From positions 6,014,001 through 6,078,000 of the forward strand of contig NC_090964.1 in assembly GCF_040807025.1 (NCBI RefSeq): a DNA stretch of 64,000 nt, read 5' to 3'. Below the pieces are notes generated by a model, which had not been told where the DNA came from, did not search any database, and saw nothing but the letters and a program-made list of their open reading frames with translations. The first letter of the stretch is position 1. The number at the start of each line of letters is the position of its first letter. Shown here one piece after another: positions 60,534 to 64,000 of this stretch. Source of the stretch: Struthio camelus. Taxonomy: Eukaryota; Chordata; Aves; Struthioniformes; Struthionidae. The position numbers and the translations under genes are program-made.

Positions 60534-62142
60534 TCCCCGCTCCGGGGGGCTCCCAAACCTCCTCCCAGAGCCCCGTCCCCGCTCCGGGGGCTCCCAAACC
60601 TCCTCCCAGAGCCCCGTCCCCGCTCCGGGGGCTCCCAAACCTCCTCCCAGAGCCCCGTCCCCGCTCCGGGGGCTCCCAAACCTCCTCCCAGAGCCCCGTC
60701 CCCGCTCCCGGGGGGCTCCCAAACCTCCTCCCGCCGCCCCGTCCCCGCTCCGGGGGCTCCCAAACCTCCTCCCAGAGCCCCGTCCCTGCTCCCGGGGGCT
60801 CCCAAACCTCCTCCCGCCCCCCGTCCCCGCTCCCGGGGCTCCCAAACCTCCTCCCGCCCCCCGTCCCCGCTCCCGGGGGCTCCCAAACCTCCTCCCGTCG
60901 CCCCGTCCCCGCTCCGGGGGCTCCCAAACCTCCTCCCGCCGCCCCATCCCCGCTCCCGGGGGGCTCCCAAACCTCCTCCCAGAGCCCCGTCCCCGCTCCC
61001 GGGCTCCCAAACCTCCTCCCGCCCCCCGTCCCCGCTCCCGGGGGGCTCCCAAACCTCCTCCCAGAGCCCCGTCCCCGCTCCCGGGGGCTCCCAAACCTCC
61101 TCCCAGAGCCCCGTCCCCGCTCCCGGGGGGCTCCCAAACCTCCTCCCAGAGCCCCGTCCCCGCTCCCGGGGGGCTCCCAAACCTCCTCCCGCCCCCCGTC
61201 CCCGCTCCGGGGGGCTCCCAAACCTCCTCCCAGAGCCCCGTCCCCGCTCCCGGGGGCTCCCAAACCTCCTCCCAGAGCCCCGTCCCCGCTCCCGGGGGGC
61301 TCCCAAACCTCCTCCCAGAGCCCCGTCCCCGCTCCCGGGGGGCTCCCAAACCTCCTCCCGCCCCCGTCCCCGCTCCCGGGGGGCTCCCAAACCTCCTCCC
61401 GCCCCCCGTCCCCGCTCCGGGGGGCTCCCAAACCTCCTCCCGCCGCCCCGTCCCCGCTCCCGGGCTCCCAAACCTCCTCCCGCCCCCCGTTCCCGCTCCC
61501 GGGGGGCTCCCGAACCTCCTCCCAGAGCCCCGTCCCCGCTCCCGGGGGGGCTCCCGAACCTCCTCCCAGAGCCCCGTCCCCGCTCCGGGGGCTCCCAAAC
61601 CTCCTCCCGCCCCCCGTCCCCGCTCCGGGGGGCTCCCGAACCTCCTCCCAGAGCCCCGTCCCCGCTCCCGGGGGCTCCCAAACCTCCTCCCGCCCCCCGT
61701 CCCCGCTCCCGGGGCTCCCAAACCTCCTCCCGCCCCCCGTCCCCGCTCCCGGGGGGCTCCCGAACCTCCTCCCAGAGCCCCGTCCCCGCTCCCGGGGGGG
61801 CTCCCGAACCTCCTCCCAGAGCCCCGTCCCCGCTCCGGGGGGGCTCCCGAACCTCCTCCCAGAGCCCCGTCCCCGCTCCCGGGGGGCTCCCAAACCTCCT
61901 CCCAGAGCCCCGTCCCCGCTCCCGGGGGGGCTCCCAAACCTCCTCCCAGAGCCCCGTCCCCGCTCCCGGGGGGCTCCCAAACCTCCTCCCAGAGCCCCGT
62001 CCCCGCTCCCGGGGGGCTCCCGAACCTCCTCCCAAAGCCCCGTCCCCGCTCCCGGGGGGCTCCCAAACCTCCTCCCGCCCCCCGTCCCCGCTCCCGGGGG
62101 AGGCTCCCAAACCTCCTCCCGCCCCCCGTCCCCGCCTCGCGC
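60534..62142. repeat. GC-rich minisatellite, about 38 units of about 42 bp
   Basis: I count 38 occurrences of CCAAACCTCC or CCGAACCTCC between 60,550 and 62,136, a mean spacing near 42 bases. Each unit has AACCTCCTCCC, then a variable block, then GTCCCCGCTCC and a run of three to seven G. Two unit types alternate: A has CAGAGCCCC, B has GCCCCCC or GCCGCCCC. Unit length varies through the G run and the variable block. The consensus has no stop codon in any frame on either strand, which creates very long open frames of proline-, serine- and arginine-rich (plus) or glycine- and arginine-rich (minus) sequence that are not credible proteins. It ends just before the TRNAU1AP promoter. Confidence 0.97.
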
Positions 62143-62150
62143 TCCTCCCG

Positions 62151-62165
62151 CCGGCAGGGGGCGCT
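62151..62165 (+). promoter_or_regulatory. CTCF-like site at the minisatellite/promoter border
   Basis: CCGGCAGGGGGCGCT matches the 15-base CTCF consensus CCASYAGRKGGCRSY at 14 of 15 positions. It lies about 10 bases after the last minisatellite unit and about 200 bases upstream of the TRNAU1AP start codon, in plus orientation. Confidence 0.5.
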
Positions 62166-62365
62166 GCGGCCGGCCGGGCCCCCCCCGGCGGCGGGGGCGC
62201 CGCTCTCTCCGCCCGGCCGGGCCCCGCGCAGGAGGCGGCGGGGAAGCGCGGCGGCGGCAGCGGGCCGCGGCGGAGCGCGGGGCAGCGCCGGCGGCGGCGG
62301 CGGGGCCGAGGCGGGAGGCGAAGCCGCGGCCCCGCTGAGCCCGCGCCGGGGCCTGCGGGAGCAGC

Positions 62366-62392
62366 ATGGCCGCCAGCCTGTGGATGGGGGAC
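62366..62392 (+). CDS. TRNAU1AP (SECp43), coding exon 1 only
   Basis: ATG at 62,366 begins MAASLWMGD, identical to the start of vertebrate TRNAU1AP as I recall it, followed by a consensus donor GAC/GTGAGT at 62,393 in phase 0. The full protein is an RNA-binding protein of about 290 residues with two RRM domains; this exon reaches only the first strand of RRM1. It associates with selenocysteine tRNA and takes part in its modification and in selenoprotein synthesis. The other exons lie to the right of the window. The start sits in the unique part of a CpG island, as expected for a housekeeping gene. Nine residues are little evidence alone, but start, donor and island agree. Confidence 0.85.
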
Positions 62393-62536
62393 GTGAGTGT
62401 CCGGCCGGGACCGGCGCGGGGCTTTGTGAGGCGGGCAGCGGGGCGGCCTGGCCGGCGGCGCGGGGGGCACCGCCGCGGCACCCCGGCTCCGCGCCCCGGG
62501 GCGGCCGCGGCCGCGGGCGGGCTCGGGCGGGCTCGC

Positions 62537-62568
62537 TGACTGACTGACTGACTGACTGACTGACTGAC
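62537..62568. repeat. (TGAC)8 microsatellite in TRNAU1AP intron 1
   Basis: Eight perfect TGAC units, about 145 bases after the exon 1 donor. A length polymorphism is likely. Confidence 0.95.
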
Positions 62569-62569
62569 A

Positions 62570-63880
62570 GACACCCGCGCGCTGCCTGACACCCGCACGC
62601 AGACGCACTTGTATCCACGCGGCGACACACGCTCGCGTTGACCCACGCCGGCTGCCGCGCTCGGGGCCGCTCCCCGCCAGACGCGCTTACCCGCCTCGGA
62701 GTGCCCCGCGCTGCCTGCCCACCCTGGTGGTCCCCGGCACGCGTGGGCGCTTGCACACTCGTGTTCCTGCCCTCTGGGCGCTTGCACGCTCGCTCAGACG
62801 CTCTCAAACTCGCAGGCACTGGCATGCTCAGCGGCTTATGTGCTCACAGCCTTGCAGGGGTGTACGTACACACATACCCGTGGGGGCTCGTCTACACACT
62901 CACATGCCGTAGGTGTTTATGCACTTAAAAGCTTAAGCTCACAGTTAAAGGCACTTGTACACTCGCCCTTGTGCTCACGCTCCTAGGCCCCTGCCCAAGA
63001 GCATGCCTCGCTGCCTGCCTCACACACACGCGCACGCTCACACTTGTAGCATTTTACACTCTCATACATGCCCACAGAGGCACTAAGTCGCCCCAGAGTT
63101 TCCCTCACTGCTGCCTGCGCTGGCCCCTGGGACCACAGCCACGTTCGCCGAGGCTTATTCACTCTCGTGCCTCTCTCGCTGCCTGCTCACATACCCTCCC
63201 GGCGACGCTCGCACAGCGATGCACTCCCCTGAGCCTCTCTCGCTGTCTTTCCTTCCCACGGGCTGCGTACACACTCATGCTTCTCCGCCTCAGTGTCCCT
63301 CACTGCTTGCCGGCGTACACACATCCTCGCGTACGCGCTCACACGCGCGTACTCGCCCTCAGTGTATCAGTGTTCTGCTATCTGCCACCCGCACACACAC
63401 ACCTGTATGGGTGCTCACATCAGTATATTGTAGCGTCTCCGCTGTCTGCTACTTGTACGCAGCCACATATGCAATCACACCACGTATCACAGTGTCCTTG
63501 CTGCCTGCCACATGCCTATATACGCCTGCATGCACATACTCGCATATGCGGTTAAGCCCATACTCGCATCAGCCCATAGCATCCCCCCGGCCTGTTTCTT
63601 ACAGACCCCGACCAGCGTATCATGGAGTCCCCCGCCGCTTGCCCCTTGCGCACACTTGAATGCCGTAGTCCGTCACAACCTCTCTTTTGTGTGTGTACAC
63701 ACACAGACCAGCATGTTATCGAGGACCCTTGCCGTCTTCCTCTGTCCCATATCCATTCCAAGTCTCCCATTGCGTTGCACGCATACGCTGGCCCTTCAGA
63801 GGGTCTTCCACTGCCTGCCACTCATGCAAACACATGCTAGAGTCGCTATGCACTGTCTCTCTTACCTGAACAAAGGGTTA
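62570..63880. repeat. Degenerate CA/CG-rich tandem repeat in TRNAU1AP intron 1
   Basis: Motifs such as CACTGCCTGCC, GTGTCCCTCACTGC, TACACACTC and GCTCACAC recur in loose order roughly every 60-80 bases, for example near 63,100, 63,290, 63,370, 63,440, 63,500 and 63,810. This suggests an old minisatellite decayed by mutation. It includes alternating purine-pyrimidine runs, notably 63,328-63,352. Open frames through it (such as the 194-codon one from 62,971) are rich in His, Thr, Cys and Leu and have no homology I recognise. Confidence 0.5.
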
Positions 63881-64000
63881 TCTCCCATCTCTCCACCGTA
63901 AGGTCATCTTCCTTTTCAAACAAATACTCACCAGAACAGCACAGTTACCTCCCTTTCCCTCTCTCACAAGCTACCCACTGCTGTTTGAAATACACATGTA

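Larger units (their letters stand above)
60040..62800. promoter_or_regulatory. CpG island of TRNAU1AP
   Basis: CpG density jumps at about 60,050 and stays high to about 62,800. The island contains the 60,534-62,142 minisatellite, whose units carry about three CpGs each, and a unique GC-rich promoter segment at about 62,143-62,365. The latter directly precedes the TRNAU1AP start codon, has no TATA box, and probably contains the transcription start. Between 60,050 and 60,530 I see GC-rich unique sequence without a supported gene. Confidence 0.75.

Noticed and set aside
2289-62165. A chromatin loop between the CTCF-like sites at 2,289 and 62,151
   Set aside because: Their orientations point away from each other, the opposite of the convergent arrangement usual for loops.
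60307-62825. Open frames of 621-777 codons on both strands
   Set aside because: They follow from a stop-free minisatellite consensus, overlap each other in several frames, and encode only low-complexity repeats.
62971-63555. Plus-strand open frame of 194 codons and neighbours downstream of TRNAU1AP exon 1
   Set aside because: It lies in the gene's first intron within a degenerate repeat and has no recognisable domain.
1-64000. CRISPR arrays, tRNA or rRNA genes, and intact transposons
   Set aside because: Only degenerate or tandem repeats were seen; nothing had spacer-repeat regularity, cloverleaf features or an intact transposase or reverse transcriptase frame.

Overview
The window is vertebrate nuclear DNA, most likely from a bird or another sauropsid (crocodilian or turtle). 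The reasons are multi-exon genes with consensus splice sites, sparse decayed CR1-type and MIR/CORE-type repeats, two large CpG islands, and GC-rich minisatellites of the kind common on small avian chromosomes. No bacterial-type gene structure, CRISPR array, tRNA or rRNA was recognised. Only two protein-coding loci can be supported.

Layout. Positions 1-11,000 hold no recognisable gene. A CpG island at about 11,000-14,600 holds an orphan promoter: four CRE-type sites lie between a minus-strand candidate first exon with a consensus splice donor and a plus-strand TATA-like box. A C-rich degenerate minisatellite fills the adjacent 11,570-12,120. From about 15,070 to 27,660 on the minus strand lies a complete five-exon CCN-family gene. 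It encodes a 349-residue secreted matricellular protein closest to CTGF/CCN2, with IGFBP, VWC, TSP1 and CT modules, one per exon, and all 38 module cysteines. Its promoter has a TATA-like box and three GGAATG (TEAD-type) motifs.

Positions 28,100-60,040 are about 32 kb without a supportable gene, containing fragments of old SINE and CR1 elements, microsatellites and short tandem duplications. A second CpG island (about 60,040-62,800) holds a minisatellite of about 38 units of about 42 bp (60,534-62,142), a strong CTCF-like motif right after it, and coding exon 1 of TRNAU1AP (SECp43) on the plus strand at 62,366-62,392. The rest of that gene lies beyond the right edge. Its intron 1 starts with an eightfold TGAC repeat and continues as a degenerate CA/CG-rich repeat to about 63,880.

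The two identified genes are not known to work together: one is a secreted signalling modulator and the other a selenocysteine-tRNA-associated RNA-binding protein. The main biological point is the linkage of a CTGF-like gene to TRNAU1AP, which matches none of the six human CCN loci as I recall them. It may be a CCN paralog missing from mammals. The very long open frames at 60,307-62,825 on both strands come from the stop-free minisatellite and are not genes.
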